This document shows, in pieces, positions 57,001 through 59,878 of a stretch of DNA of 64,000 bases. The translations under genes and the position numbers were made by a program. The DNA lies in contig NMRA01000360.1 in the NCBI GenBank assembly GCA_002633005.1, positions 256,758 through 320,757 on the forward strand, in the 5' to 3' direction. This DNA is from Phoronis australis (Eukaryota; Phoronida; Phoronidae). Position 1 is the first letter of the stretch; every line of letters begins with the position of its first letter. The notes beneath the pieces were generated by a model. That model made no database searches, was not told where the DNA came from, and saw only the letters and a program-made list of their open reading frames with translations.

Positions 57001-57647
57001 AACGTTGGGTTTTCAAATGAAAACTTGGTTGTGTAGACGGGGCCTTACGTCATCAATCAGAACCTTTTTGGAGACAGCCTGGTAATTTGTTTCTTGTATC
57101 TTAGTCTTGACTACTTGTGATTCAGGGAATTTAAAAATTTGGTTATGATTAATTCTATGTATCGTTATGTATCTTTGTGCTTGACGTTCAAAGTTCAACA
57201 ACCGTTGCCTTTTAATTTGCGTTAGTTTCCTAAGACATTTCGAAGGCCTAACTTCTGATTGGATCTTTGTCGCGGGGTTGAATTCATTCAGCTCGTCTGG
57301 GCAGCTTTCTGTAGACCCAAGGATCTCGCGGAAACGCAAGATGACGCAAGTCTTCGTCTGATATCGCTATGCGTTACAAGCGAAGCCTGCATTGACTTCG
57401 ATTTACAGGACGCAGCCCGTTCTATGATGTACTATGATTTGTAGAAATTGATTAAATTAAACTGTTGACTATCGTGTAAACGTATGAAATGAGAGATTAC
57501 TGATTTCAGCTACATTCACATTTCATACGTGTATTTTAGGTTTTGCAAGCTCAGAAAAAAGCAGCAGCAAAAAACGGAACACCAGCAAAAGTCACCAACT
57601 CAAAAGGTGTCGAAAAGGAAGGAAGTCGAGCTTGCGTGATACAGTGA
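7..57647 (+). CDS. kif28: Kinesin-3 motor protein, KIF28/KLP-6-like (whole gene model, 5' partial)
   Basis: A plus-end microtubule motor of the kinesin-3 family is the best reading. Exons: 7-89, 3895-3908, 16142-16164, 16675-16799, 17597-17675, 17937-18000, 24429-24615, 25359-25609, 26296-26393, 27199-27349, 27790-27865, (30269-30283 optional), 32379-32482, 32937-33133, 34406-34548, 36509-36658, 37044-37194, 37732-37819, 38449-38545, 39956-40155, 40907-41191, 43069-43230, 44005-44133, 44203-44331, 47690-47809, 49858-49905, 50368-50505, 57540-57647. Every junction is GT-AG and phase-consistent, giving 1132 visible residues without the optional exon. Seen: P-loop GQTGSGKS, switch I SSRAH, switch II DLAGSER, FHA domain, DPFWEPP stalk motif, C-terminal CVIQ. 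The SYWSHDGF and [19 protein letters not shown] stretches favour KIF28/KLP-6 over KIF1, KIF13 or KIF16. KLP-6/KIF28 motors are reported in cilia (nematode) and mitochondrial transport (mammal); the role here is inferred. The start codon lies upstream. Small exons may have been missed where the protein is poorly conserved (after 44331 and after 50505). Confidence 0.88.
2017..2190. repeat. Interspersed repeat with GTAAAAATTCTCC start
   Basis: It starts TACGGTAAAAATTCTCC and contains several tracts of the form TAAAATTTGGGACA. The same head recurs near 2367, 10492, 25220 and 40203, and weaker forms near 49058 and 51978. It is a dispersed short element. The copy at 10492 shows inverted ends, so the family is MITE-like. 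Confidence 0.5.
3050..3229. mobile_element. MITE, about 180 bp, CAATTGACCTATCG ends
   Basis: The left end CAACTGACCTATCG and the right end CGATAGGTCAATTG form a 14-bp inverted repeat. A second copy at 41884-42065 shares the body (GCCAGGATTTTGAGTGAC) and the ends. The two copies lie in different introns. It has no coding capacity and needs a transposase supplied elsewhere. Confidence 0.75.
3895..3908 (+). CDS. kif28: Kinesin exon 2, 14-nt microexon
   Basis: Fourteen bases lie between a pyrimidine-rich acceptor (CTCTTTTCAG) and the donor GTAAGC. Joined to the last base of exon 1 they read NDKKE and restore phase 0. The position fits the variable charged loop before the conserved FTFD strand of the motor. 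Exons this small are usually missed by gene finders. The assignment rests on splice sites, phase and charge pattern together. Confidence 0.72.
4728..4890. repeat. Tandem repeat, ~3 copies of a ~55-bp unit
   Basis: The unit reads AAGCATYGCAGTCATTTTA followed by TAGTTCTGGATTAA and a short T-rich stretch ending CTCC. It begins at about 4728, 4785 and 4837, with a decayed tail. Copies differ by a few substitutions and small indels. Confidence 0.65.
10492..10745. mobile_element. MITE with TA-flanked TIRs (Tc1/mariner-like)
   Basis: The left end TACGGTAAAAATTCTTCAAT is matched by the reverse complement of the right end, TATGGTGAAAATTCTTCAGT, over about 26 bases with a few mismatches. The TA dinucleotides at both edges fit a TA target site. 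Length is about 254 bases. No intact transposase is present. Confidence 0.72.
11266..11447. repeat. Imperfect inverted repeat with an N in the spacer
   Basis: GATGATACAAGCACCAAAAT near 11274 recurs inverted as ATTTGGTGCTTGTATCATC near 11419-11440, with flanking similarity. The single N at 11330 lies between the arms, where the sequence changes abruptly. It may be a MITE or an assembly join at a hairpin. Confidence 0.55.
14336..14504. mobile_element. MITE, 169 bp, CTAAAGC...ACATGGGA ends
   Basis: Left end CTAAAGCCACATTTACATGG; the reverse complement of the right end is CTAAAGCTGTTTTTACACGG. Similarity continues through ACAACTGTC / ACAGTTGTC. The TIR is about 34 bases with several mismatches. 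Non-coding; ORFs across it are incidental. Confidence 0.65.
16142..16164 (+). CDS. kif28: Kinesin exon 3, 23-nt microexon
   Basis: The exon lies between acceptor CTTTTTTGCAG and donor GTAAGT. It reads FTFDYSY plus two bases of a Trp codon completed by exon 4 ([12 protein letters not shown]), a core kinesin-3 motor motif. It sits after a 12.2-kb intron and only 510 bases before exon 4. The splice sites are strong and the peptide is highly conserved, so this call is secure. Confidence 0.88.
16675..16799 (+). CDS. kif28: Kinesin exon 4 (motor domain)
   Basis: Translation gives [20 protein letters not shown] followed by [20 protein letters not shown], the motor segment just upstream of the P-loop. 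YASQRDVF corresponds to the YASQ..V segment of kinesin-3 motors. The SHDGFVE stretch is more like KIF28/KLP-6 than KIF1. Acceptor is AAAACTAG; donor is GTGAGT at 16800. The last base is the first base of a Gly codon. Confidence 0.92.
17597..17675 (+). CDS. kif28: Kinesin exon 5 (P-loop, ATP binding)
   Basis: The exon encodes [20 protein letters not shown] and then [14 protein letters not shown] is the Walker A / P-loop that binds the ATP phosphates in all active kinesins, and it is intact here. The acceptor is TTTTTAAG and the donor is GTAAGT. The last codon (Lys) is split with exon 6. Confidence 0.95.
17937..18000 (+). CDS. kif28: Kinesin exon 6 (motor domain)
   Basis: The translation after the split Lys is [20 protein letters not shown] followed by Ile, which aligns with the GIIPxLCEDLF helix of kinesin-3 motors. 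Acceptor CTTTCAG, donor GTAAGT, ends in phase 0. The spacing from GIVP to the next exon's YEVSFSM is within one residue of KIF1A, so no exon appears to be missing across the 6.4-kb intron that follows. Confidence 0.92.
18131..18182. repeat. 52-bp palindrome around CCACAAATATGTGG
   Basis: TGAGCCGGCTCATTAT and ATAATGAGCCAGCTCA are inverted repeats enclosing CCACAAATATGTGGACGC. The core resembles the CCACATATTTATATGTGG head of the CTAGTGGC repeat family. It lies in intron 6, 131 bases after exon 6. Confidence 0.7.
18353..18440. repeat. Hairpin-forming inverted repeat
   Basis: GAGAACCAGTTT (18371) and AAACTGGTTCTC (18407) are perfect inverted repeats. Outside them AGGGGTTCCGC and a GGGACCCCT segment continue the pairing imperfectly. 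Total span is about 85 bases; probably a small MITE. Confidence 0.6.
19475..19569 (+). pseudogene. Unrecognised exon-like segment A (copy 1)
   Basis: After TTTTTAG the segment reads [20 protein letters not shown] then [11 protein letters not shown] and a GTAACT donor, phase 0. It is open and acidic but matches no family I know. In copy 2 (21027-21122) the frame has a TAA stop. It is not part of the kinesin. It could be a fragment of a mobile element gene or chance. Confidence 0.22.
20131..20400 (+). pseudogene. Unrecognised exon-like segment B (copy 1)
   Basis: After TTTTCATGCAG it reads [20 protein letters not shown] and remains open to a TGA at 20400 (about 89 residues, Cys-rich). It is in phase with segment A (QPFE|EVLRP). 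Copy 2 at 21686-21982 stays open but differs at several amino acids and at the C-terminus, and lacks an intact partner. Function unknown; may be non-coding. Confidence 0.22.
22725..23640. repeat. CTAGTGGC-family repeat (copy 1)
   Basis: It begins with a GCGCCCACATTATTACGTATGTGG palindrome-like head and continues as a degenerate internal repeat: a patch like GATATSTAGAGAACCAATGG, then TTTTGGACRGATTCRAC, then CACCTAGTGGC. CCTAGTGGCATTT (about 23270) and CTCTAGTGGTC (about 23387) mark unit ends. The period is roughly 120-150 bases. No protein coding seen. Confidence 0.6.
24429..24615 (+). CDS. kif28: Kinesin exon 7 (motor domain)
   Basis: The exon encodes [20 protein letters not shown] and continues to EIEKRMEQ. 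The [11 protein letters not shown] motif is a hallmark of kinesin motors. Acceptor TTTTGCAG, donor GTAATC, ends one base into a Gly codon. All 62 codons are open. Confidence 0.95.
25220..25300. repeat. Fragment of the GTAAAAATTCT repeat family
   Basis: AAGATAAAAATTCTATTTG and then AAATAATTGCTAAAATTGCC match the 10492 MITE, including its AATTGCTAAAATTGC tract. It stops about 60-140 bases before exon 8. Confidence 0.5.
25359..25609 (+). CDS. kif28: Kinesin exon 8 (switch I and switch II)
   Basis: This exon carries the nucleotide-sensing switches: [14 protein letters not shown] (switch I) and [20 protein letters not shown] (switch II and L12 start), followed by [19 protein letters not shown]. 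Switch I reads SSRAH where most kinesins have SSRSH; the two preceding serines and the arginine are intact. Acceptor GTTTTCAG, donor GTGAGT, phase 0 end. Confidence 0.96.
26296..26393 (+). CDS. kif28: Kinesin exon 9 (L12 / microtubule-binding face)
   Basis: It encodes [20 protein letters not shown] then [12 protein letters not shown]. The GKKK cluster occupies the L12 position, where KIF1A carries its long lysine-rich K-loop, so the loop is shorter here. [11 protein letters not shown] is a universal kinesin microtubule-binding motif. Acceptor CTTTTCCAG, donor GTATGA. Confidence 0.95.
27199..27349 (+). CDS. kif28: Kinesin exon 10 (end of motor, neck)
   Basis: It encodes [40 protein letters not shown] and [33 protein letters not shown] is the last motor helix region, and the rest enters the neck linker and first coiled coil. 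Acceptor CTCTTTAG, donor GTATGG, phase 0 end. Confidence 0.95.
27790..27865 (+). CDS. kif28: Kinesin exon 11 (neck coiled coil)
   Basis: It encodes [18 protein letters not shown] and KAGMTQD, a charged helical continuation of IRELK from exon 10. Acceptor CTCTGCAG, donor GTATGT. It ends one base into a codon that can be completed either by the optional 15-nt exon or directly by exon 13. Confidence 0.9.
28070..29640. repeat. CTAGTGGC-family repeat (copy 2, nearly complete, containing an N)
   Basis: One head lies near 28076-28140 (ACATATTTATATGCATGC, repeated once). A second, GCGCCCACATATTTATATGTGG at about 28300, is followed by a CCGTC microsatellite. Then come repeated blocks ending CACCTAGTGGCCATTTTT (28563, 28946), CCTCCTAGTGGCAG (28713) and CGTCTAGTGGCTA (29381). 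It closes with CGCTCCGCGTTGCTCTTG-like terminal motifs at 29451 and 29573. An N at 28441 interrupts a block. Confidence 0.7.
28345..28380. repeat. CGTC microsatellite
   Basis: About five copies of GTCC followed by two copies of GGCGTCC, inside the repeat head. The same run, shortened, follows the head at 35610-35650. Confidence 0.75.
30269..30283 (+). CDS. kif28: Optional 15-nt microexon (exon 12, candidate cassette)
   Basis: Fifteen bases lie between ATTATTATAG and the donor GTAGGT. It enters and leaves in phase 1, so inclusion adds five residues (about GLLKE) after TQD without changing frame, and skipping joins exon 11 to exon 13 cleanly. The peptide suits a charged coiled-coil insert. Because so short a match can occur by chance, this is a candidate alternative microexon rather than a certain exon. 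Confidence 0.45.
32379..32482 (+). CDS. kif28: Kinesin exon 13 (coiled coil)
   Basis: It encodes [20 protein letters not shown] then [15 protein letters not shown], a strongly charged helix typical of the segment before the FHA domain in kinesin-3. The first Glu codon is split with the previous exon. Acceptor GTTTACAG, donor GTGAGT, phase 0 end. Confidence 0.92.
32580..32862. repeat. Degenerate MITE (GTCTGTTT-type, decayed)
   Basis: TTTCATGAAAAATAACTTGAGGCTT on the left pairs with CTTAAGCATCAAGTAGGCCTG on the right as a decayed inverted end. The internal GGATCAAATTTCCGACTTAAG matches the 42655-43051 element. The copy sits 74 bases before exon 14. Confidence 0.4.
32937..33133 (+). CDS. kif28: Kinesin exon 14 (FHA domain, first part)
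   Basis: It encodes [20 protein letters not shown] and [18 protein letters not shown], then [20 protein letters not shown]. The [12 protein letters not shown] and TTIGR motifs open the forkhead-associated (FHA) domain that follows the motor in all kinesin-3 proteins. The acceptor used is TCTGTTTTAAG; an alternative AG a little upstream (32930-32931) breaks phase. Donor is GTGGGT. Confidence 0.93.
34406..34548 (+). CDS. kif28: Kinesin exon 15 (FHA domain, second part)
   Basis: It encodes [20 protein letters not shown] then [18 protein letters not shown] and [11 protein letters not shown].xH and the (T)KVNG turn are the conserved FHA ligand-binding loop residues. Acceptor TGTTTCAG, donor GTAAGT. 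Reading through the donor would add only a few residues before a stop, so the intron is real. Confidence 0.94.
34641..34686. repeat. 10-bp minisatellite (ACTACCCACA)
   Basis: About four and a half copies of CTACCCACACT with single-base variants. It lies at 93 bases beyond exon 15. Confidence 0.8.
34786..35247. mobile_element. MITE-like element with CCCTTTCACACCAA ends
   Basis: The left end GACCCTTTCACACCAATTT and the reverse complement of the right end, GGCCCTTTCACACCAACGG, are near-identical inverted termini. Ends of the GGCCCYKTTCACAC type are common on hAT-derived MITEs. About 460 bases, non-coding. The motif TGTTCCCACCAATTTAACT at 1936 may be a decayed relative. Confidence 0.6.
35590..36380. 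repeat. CTAGTGGC-family repeat (copy 3, 3' truncated)
   Basis: The head ATGCGCCCACATATTTATATG is followed by GTGGACGCATTATGCCGTCA, then several units ending GGCACCTAGTGGCAG (36044), CCCCCTAGTGGCAATTT (36188) and CGCCACCTAGTGGCC (36329). It lacks the 3' terminal motif seen in copy 2. It lies in the intron before exon 16. Confidence 0.7.
36509..36658 (+). CDS. kif28: Kinesin exon 16 (end of FHA, stalk)
   Basis: It encodes [20 protein letters not shown] then [32 protein letters not shown] closes the FHA domain (compare FGxNHVFRFNNP in KIF1). [12 protein letters not shown] begins the stalk helix. Acceptor GTGCTCCAG, donor GTGGGT, enters and leaves in phase 1. Confidence 0.94.
37044..37194 (+). 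CDS. kif28: Kinesin exon 17 (coiled-coil stalk)
   Basis: It encodes [20 protein letters not shown] then [41 protein letters not shown] corresponds to the kinesin-3 coiled coil and the FEV.L strand after it. Acceptor TTATTTCAG, donor GTATGT. The last codon (Lys) is split with exon 18. Confidence 0.93.
37732..37819 (+). CDS. kif28: Kinesin exon 18 (stalk)
   Basis: It encodes [20 protein letters not shown] and FMNRRYMMQ. The VMVKM.N......W.W...KF..R...MQ pattern is shared by KIF28/KIF1/KIF13-type stalks. Acceptor CATTTTTCAG, donor GTGGGT, ends in phase 0. Confidence 0.93.
38449..38545 (+). CDS. kif28: Kinesin exon 19 (DPFWEPP segment)
   Basis: It encodes [20 protein letters not shown] and [22 protein letters not shown] is a conserved kinesin-3 stalk motif. 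Acceptor TTTCCATAG, donor GTATGA. It ends one base into a Gly codon. Confidence 0.94.
38995..39066 (+). repeat. tRNA-derived sequence (SINE head or tRNA pseudogene)
   Basis: GCAGTAGCTCAGTGGATTAG resembles a tRNA D-arm with A-box, and CCTGGATTCATGCC resembles a B-box. CAGTAG and CTACTG can pair like an acceptor stem. The anticodon arm does not fold well, so a functional tRNA is unlikely. It abuts a CTAGTGGC-type fragment downstream. Confidence 0.45.
39067..39880. repeat. CTAGTGGC-family repeat fragment (copy 4, decayed)
   Basis: Blocks such as ATGAATTTTGGCTAATAGCT, TCTGTTTTTGACATCTGCC and CTCCCTAGTGGGCAGT (39349) match units of the better copies. It also shares GCTCCCTCTGGTGGGATGT-like text with the 22725-23640 copy. 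It ends before exon 20 at 39956. Confidence 0.5.
39956..40155 (+). CDS. kif28: Kinesin exon 20 (C2-like block, first part)
   Basis: It encodes [20 protein letters not shown] and [20 protein letters not shown], then a charged segment to [24 protein letters not shown].......DYKG.EEG.L.V.V.PC matches the C2-like region of kinesin-3 stalks. Acceptor ATTTTTAG, donor GTAAGG, phase 0 end. Confidence 0.94.
40203..40600. repeat. GTAAAAATTCT-family copy (decayed)
   Basis: Starts TACGATAAAAATTCTCC then TGTTTGGGACAG and carries further TTTAGATAT / CCCAAATTCAAGAATGACGA tracts. The right side has inverted TTAAGGAGTGTCCCAATATG. Ends are too diverged for a confident TIR. Confidence 0.45.
40907..41191 (+). 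CDS. kif28: Kinesin exon 21 (C2-like block, second part)
   Basis: At 95 codons this is the longest exon of the gene in this window. It encodes [20 protein letters not shown], then strands around [20 protein letters not shown] and [11 protein letters not shown]. This is the beta-rich region described in Pfam as a conserved kinesin-3 domain. Acceptor TTTCTCACAG; donor GTACAT is weak at positions +4 to +6. A 50-bp tandem repeat starts eight bases into the intron. Confidence 0.93.
41199..41340. repeat. 50-bp tandem repeat, ~2.8 copies, just after exon 21
   Basis: The unit is AGAAATGTGTTGACTTGCAA then CARGTCTTTAGAACTGCTGT and ACAG. Copies start near 41200, 41251 and 41305, the last partial. It begins eight bases after the exon 21 donor. 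Confidence 0.8.
41884..42065. mobile_element. MITE, second copy of the CAATTGACCTATCG family
   Basis: Ends CAATTGACCTATCG and TGATAGGTCAATTTG are inverted. The body matches 3050-3229, including TGCCATTTTACCCGACAAACA. It is about 182 bases and lies in the intron before exon 22. Confidence 0.75.
42252..42535. mobile_element. MITE with GGTCTGTTTCGTGAAAG ends
   Basis: The left end GGTCTGTTTCGTGAAAG is matched by the reverse complement of the right end, GGTCTGTTTCATGAAAAG. Internal AAAAATTTGGTCTGACGCTC is shared with the element at 42655-43051. About 284 bases. Confidence 0.7.
42547..42590. repeat. 22-bp direct repeat
   Basis: TCTTCGGCTGACTATGATAA occurs twice in tandem between the two related MITEs. 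The copies are identical. Confidence 0.8.
42655..43051. mobile_element. MITE of the same family, next to exon 22
   Basis: Left end CAGGGGTCTGTTTCTTGAAA; the reverse complement of the right end is CCAGGGGTTTGTTTTATAAA. The element is about 397 bases and ends 17 bases before exon 22, so the branch point of that exon must lie in or beside the element. Confidence 0.7.
43069..43230 (+). CDS. kif28: Kinesin exon 22 (coiled coil)
   Basis: It encodes [20 protein letters not shown] then [20 protein letters not shown]. The last 25 residues form a short, highly charged coiled coil. Acceptor TTTTTGCAG, donor GTTACT (weak, GTTA rather than GTRA). A MITE-like repeat ends only about 18 bases before the exon. 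Confidence 0.9.
44005..44133 (+). CDS. kif28: Kinesin exon 23: first of a duplicated 129-nt exon pair
   Basis: It encodes 43 residues: [43 protein letters not shown]. It aligns without gaps to the next exon (24 of 43 identical, including W, KPA, F..FYR, RLKTRV and ML.Q). Enters and leaves in phase 0, so it can be used alone or with its twin. Acceptor CTGTTTTCTAG, donor GTAGTG. Each copy is probably a helical repeat; no named domain was recognised. Confidence 0.92.
44173..44179 (+). promoter_or_regulatory. Strong branch-point match inside the 69-nt intron
   Basis: TACTAAT matches the branch-point consensus closely. The likely branch adenosine (44178) is 44 bases from the upstream donor and 24 from the acceptor of exon 24. 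Such a short donor-to-branch distance is one known way of preventing two neighbouring exons from being joined, although many invertebrate introns this short splice normally. Confidence 0.45.
44203..44331 (+). CDS. kif28: Kinesin exon 24: second of a duplicated 129-nt exon pair
   Basis: It encodes [43 protein letters not shown]. It has the same length and phases as the preceding exon, from which it is separated by an intron of only 69 bases. The acceptor is ATGTTGTAG and the donor GTACAA. The two exons clearly arose by tandem duplication. Whether they are both included or mutually exclusive cannot be told from DNA alone. Confidence 0.92.
44345..44396. repeat. GT microsatellite
   Basis: An imperfect GT run with TTT and TAT interruptions, starting 14 bases after exon 24 ends. 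Length is likely to vary between individuals. Confidence 0.85.
44999..45423. mobile_element. MITE, 425 bp, GTGCCYGGTTGCA ends
   Basis: Left end GTGCCCGGTTGCATGAACCA; reverse complement of the right end, GTGCCTGGTTGCAGGAGTAA. Similarity continues through AATAGGGACTCWACTAAG. The TIR is about 45 bases with a few mismatches. The interior shows nothing coding. Confidence 0.78.
46460..46545. repeat. Minisatellite fragment (GGTTTACTYRTTCAGG)
   Basis: Four to five degenerate copies of a 15-18-bp unit close to GGTTTACTTATTCAGGG. It is the same unit as in the larger array from 46945. Confidence 0.65.
46945..47470. repeat. Degenerate minisatellite, 16-20-bp unit
   Basis: More than twenty variants of GGTTTACTCATTCAGGG, with many one- or two-base changes and length variation. 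Strongly periodic. It occupies the intron before exon 25 and has no coding potential. Confidence 0.78.
47690..47809 (+). CDS. kif28: Kinesin exon 25 (Ser/Asp-rich segment)
   Basis: It encodes [20 protein letters not shown] then [20 protein letters not shown]. The [10 protein letters not shown] run is an acidic, casein-kinase-like target region. The following helix is basic and amphipathic. Acceptor CAAATCAG and donor GTTTTT (weak) keep phase 0 on both sides. Reading on past the donor gives a stop after 27 further residues, so an unspliced form would be truncated. Confidence 0.82.
49858..49905 (+). CDS. kif28: Kinesin exon 26 (48 nt, tail)
   Basis: It encodes [16 protein letters not shown], 16 charged residues. 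Acceptor AACTTTGTAG and donor GTAAGC are good, and phases are 0/0. It continues the RVSK helix of exon 25. The length is a multiple of three, so it could be skipped. Confidence 0.8.
50368..50505 (+). CDS. kif28: Kinesin exon 27 (acidic tail)
   Basis: It encodes [20 protein letters not shown] then [20 protein letters not shown] and ASSVPH. Phases are 0/0. Acceptor ATTTTTCAG, donor GTAAGA. If the next intron were retained, 30 more residues would be added before a stop, producing a tail without the prenylation box. Confidence 0.85.
51559..51622. repeat. 26-bp tandem repeat, 2.5 copies
   Basis: The unit reads AACCATAGCACTCGCGGACC then TCTGGT; the second copy has one substitution and the third is truncated. 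Preceded by a related GCACTCTGGTCCTCTCAT. Confidence 0.8.
52045..52590. repeat. CTAGTGGC-family repeat (copy 5, short)
   Basis: Head GTGCACCCAGCTATACGTGT then TTGGGTGCACATTGCCATGA, units ending CCCCTTGGGGCAGTT and CCACGTGGTGGCCATTTTT, and a 3' end with GGACGCATTTCAACGCTTCA then TTGAATTGCTCTTGTTC. Both the head and the 3' terminal motif are present, so this may be a near-full short copy. Confidence 0.6.
52384..52489. mobile_element. Nested MITE, ~106 bp, TA-flanked
   Basis: Left end TACTGTACTCGTCCGGGTTA; reverse complement of the right end, TACCGTACTCGTCCGCGTTA. The two 21-bp ends differ at only two positions. It interrupts the repeat at 52045-52590, so it arrived later. Confidence 0.72.
52604..52830. 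repeat. Perfect 60-bp inverted repeat
   Basis: The left arm (52604-52663) starts GTTATTCACAACTATGTTCT and the right arm (52771-52830) is its exact reverse complement, with a 107-base spacer. The identity suggests very recent origin or ongoing correction. The spacer is AT-rich and non-coding. It could be a young MITE or a foldback unit; the target site duplication is not obvious. Confidence 0.9.
53750..56120. repeat. CTAGTGGC-family repeat (copy 6, long array)
   Basis: About 2.4 kb of degenerate units about 140-200 bases long, each with AGCGTTTCCGGATGATAT-like text, GATTGAYGGATYTYARTG, GGCACCAGTCGATTTT and CCTAGTGGC (clear at 54038 and 54218, decaying later). It ends with CCGTTTGCGATGCACCGTGG and CGCTTTGCGTTGCTCTTG at 56063-56118. 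No reverse transcriptase or transposase motif was seen in any frame. Confidence 0.65.
56602..57043. mobile_element. MITE, ~442 bp, GGCCCCGTTCACAC ends (hAT-like)
   Basis: Left end TTGGCCCCGTTCACACGGCT; the reverse complement of the right end begins GGCCCCGTCTACACAACC. Ends of this kind are common on hAT-superfamily MITEs. The GAAAAC / GTTTTC motifs near both ends extend the inversion. Confidence 0.65.
57540..57647 (+). CDS. kif28: Kinesin terminal exon 28 (basic tail, CVIQ CaaX box, stop)
   Basis: It encodes [20 protein letters not shown] then [15 protein letters not shown] and a TGA stop. The basic Lys/Ala-rich stretch followed by C-V-I-Q fits a CaaX box; Gln in the last position is preferred by farnesyltransferase, and upstream lysines often assist membrane binding. 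Acceptor GTGTATTTTAG keeps phase 0 from exon 27 across a 7.0-kb repeat-filled intron. The connection rests on phase, splice signal and tail-like composition. Confidence 0.72.
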   Translation, partial: VLQAQKKAAAKNGTPAKVTNSKGVEKEGSRACVIQ

Positions 57648-58628
57648 ATTTACACATTATCACGTTCGCCCCAGTCGCGTGCACCAGATAAATGTAGTAA
57701 GCACGTACACGACACCGTGCTGTTTCTTGAAGGGTGTCTGGGTGCAGATGCTTAGTATTGTGATCTGGCTGTTTGATGGAAATCTGTACAAAATGCTTGT
57801 TTCCCTTTGAATGCCAAAGATACTTGGGATTTTAAGCTCTTTATGTATTTGAGAGGAATTGTCAAATTTTTGGATATGGCGAAAGAGGTCGAAATGGTCA
57901 AGTACAATATCGGAATGAATTTGAAATGCCTTGTATCCCAGATATAGGCACTTGAAATTCAGAGTGGAATAGCTGTCCAGTTATGCAACAGAATATAATT
58001 ATATAATGTAGACCTGATTTTCATTGAGAGACAATATTGTCAACATAGAATGTAACTGCTAACTTTATAATCCGGTAGCTGCTGTTATGTGGCGAGTAGC
58101 CTGGGTGTGTGACAGTTTCAGCTCCCCCCGCCCCCATAGTGAGCACCCTGTATTAAGTTCGCCCATTGGCAAGGTCTGCCGTCAGCCAAGCTCCGCATTT
58201 TCGGTGACTGGGGCCTGTGTTCTTGAGCATGGACAAAGGTCCTCTAATCTCACAAATTCAATTCAAGGGCAGGCCAGGGCGGCTTGATAGTGATTCTGTT
58301 CCACTGACCTCGATGCAACTCCATGACGAACAGTCCTGCTTTGGCAGTGGCCACTGTCTCTGCCATTGTCCATACTGTTAGATATTCGTATGTCCCGTGT
58401 TGATTCCGTCGTGAGGAATGAACTTATGTAATCAAAATTGTAATTAGTCCATTGATCTTTTGTTCGATGTCATTCACATTTTGGAGCAGGTTTTCCATTA
58501 TTCTTGTCACGGTGTATTGTACTGTTTGCTCAATTTTTAGTATCTGATTTTCGTCCGTGAAGAGGTTCAACTAAAACAATCGTGTTGTGTATATTTTCAG
58601 TCACCATATCCGGGTGCGATAAAATCAG

Positions 58629-58634
58629 AATAAA
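58629..58634 (+). promoter_or_regulatory. kif28: Candidate poly(A) signal AATAAA (kinesin 3' UTR)
   Basis: A canonical AATAAA lies about 980 bases after the stop codon. It is followed by T/G-rich sequence that could serve as the downstream element. It would give a 3' UTR of about 1 kb. Confidence 0.4.
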
Positions 58635-59551
58635 TCATTAAGTTTTGGTTCGCCGTCGCTTTGTTAGTTTGGTACTGGATCGGCTAAAAGCTCTCCTCAG
58701 CCACAGCATCTGGTCTTGGGTTCTGTTGCGCGCTTCGATGTTTAGCTTGATCAGAGTCTATTCCATGCGATGGCTGAGGTGAGCCACTGCCTATTTGCAG
58801 TGTCTCAACTATCGTGTTTTTCCATCCAACAAAATGCAATTTCGTCGTGTTCTTAATTTATAGAAAATATGACACTTAAGGTAATTTTTGTCATTATATC
58901 GTTAAAAATTCGATCCTTACCAATGGTAAGTCTCCGAGTATTGCGTAAGTTGCCCTTTTTACATTTAATAGCTGAAAAGCTGATGCGCGTACATCACCGA
59001 GTGGAAATGTGCTGAAAGTGTCCGTTGGTGTTATGACATTGCTCTCAAGTTGTTTATTAGTCAAATTTCAACAGTAATGGGAGTTCGTTATACTGCTTGG
59101 CACCATTTCATGAAGCTGTGTTAGTCTCACTTAGACGAAAATTACAGTGCTGTCATTCCATCACATGTCACGTTCCGCTTGTTGAACAAAGCTGCTGACG
59201 TCATGCCAACAATCAACTTCAAGCTGAAACTTTCATGAAACGGAGCCCGAGAGTTTTATTGTTATTTGGTTTGCGCCAATTATAAGATACATTCCCAATA
59301 TGAAATGGCTGTTGCCCATGACTGGTTTTTACTACTCTTGAAAAACTATTTTTATGTAAAAATGTTGCTTCTGTATACTGTATTGGTCTGTCTATGTACA
59401 TGTAATAACCTGTTGATTTGTCATACGGTATGTTACTGTCATATATATATATATATTTCCTATACAGACAATTGTGATATGAAAAACTTTTTTTGATTTT
59501 GAACATTCCTTGCTAATCAATTAATGTCAATCCGTCCTTTGATGTATTCAG

Positions 59552-59557
59552 AATAAA
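59552..59557 (+). promoter_or_regulatory. kif28: Alternative poly(A) signal AATAAA
   Basis: A second AATAAA followed by a T-rich run (TTTTATATTTTT) lies just before the repeat-rich downstream block. It could be a distal polyadenylation site or unused. Confidence 0.3.
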
Positions 59558-59627
59558 GTTTTATATTTTTAAGTAATAACAATAGAGTTGAATTTTATAT
59601 GATATATTATTTGTTAGCCATGCTCGT

Positions 59628-59705
59628 ACCTCGCTGGTTCCCTGCGTGCTCAGCCCAGCCAGCTACCGCCCCACCTAGCTGCTCGCAAGGAACCAGCGAG
59701 TGCTC
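59628..59705. repeat. Inverted repeat with GGTTCCCTGCGTGC arms
   Basis: CTCGCTGGTTCCCTGCGTGC and GCTCGCAAGGAACCAGCGAG can pair. The same text reappears inside the 3' duplication (61185-61235 and 62885-62940) as GCACGCAGGGAACCAGCGAG. Confidence 0.65.
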
Positions 59706-59878
59706 GTACATGCTACATTACAATACATACCAGAAACACGTGTAAAGTGAGCTGTGGAGCACGTGCCTGTTTTATCAAAGGTGTAAAGCCCAACGCAGAC
59801 CGGGAGCCACAAGCTGAACTGTGTCTCATTGAAATTTACCTCACCGTTACCAGCACACAGCGAGGCAAAATGGTGACT

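Larger units (their letters stand above)
50506..57539 (+). other. Last intron of the kinesin gene (7.0 kb)
   Basis: It is largely repeat: a 26-bp tandem (51559-51622), CTAGTGGC-type copies (52045-52590 and 53750-56120) with a nested MITE, a perfect 60-bp inverted repeat (52604-52830) and a large MITE (56602-57043). No other kinesin exon was recognised. Confidence 0.7.
57648..59625 (+). other. Kinesin 3' UTR and downstream spacer
   Basis: From the stop codon to the repeat block no further coding sequence or RNA gene was seen. It holds the two AATAAA candidates and an AT microsatellite at 59442-59458. Open frames here are short and unconserved-looking. Confidence 0.6.
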
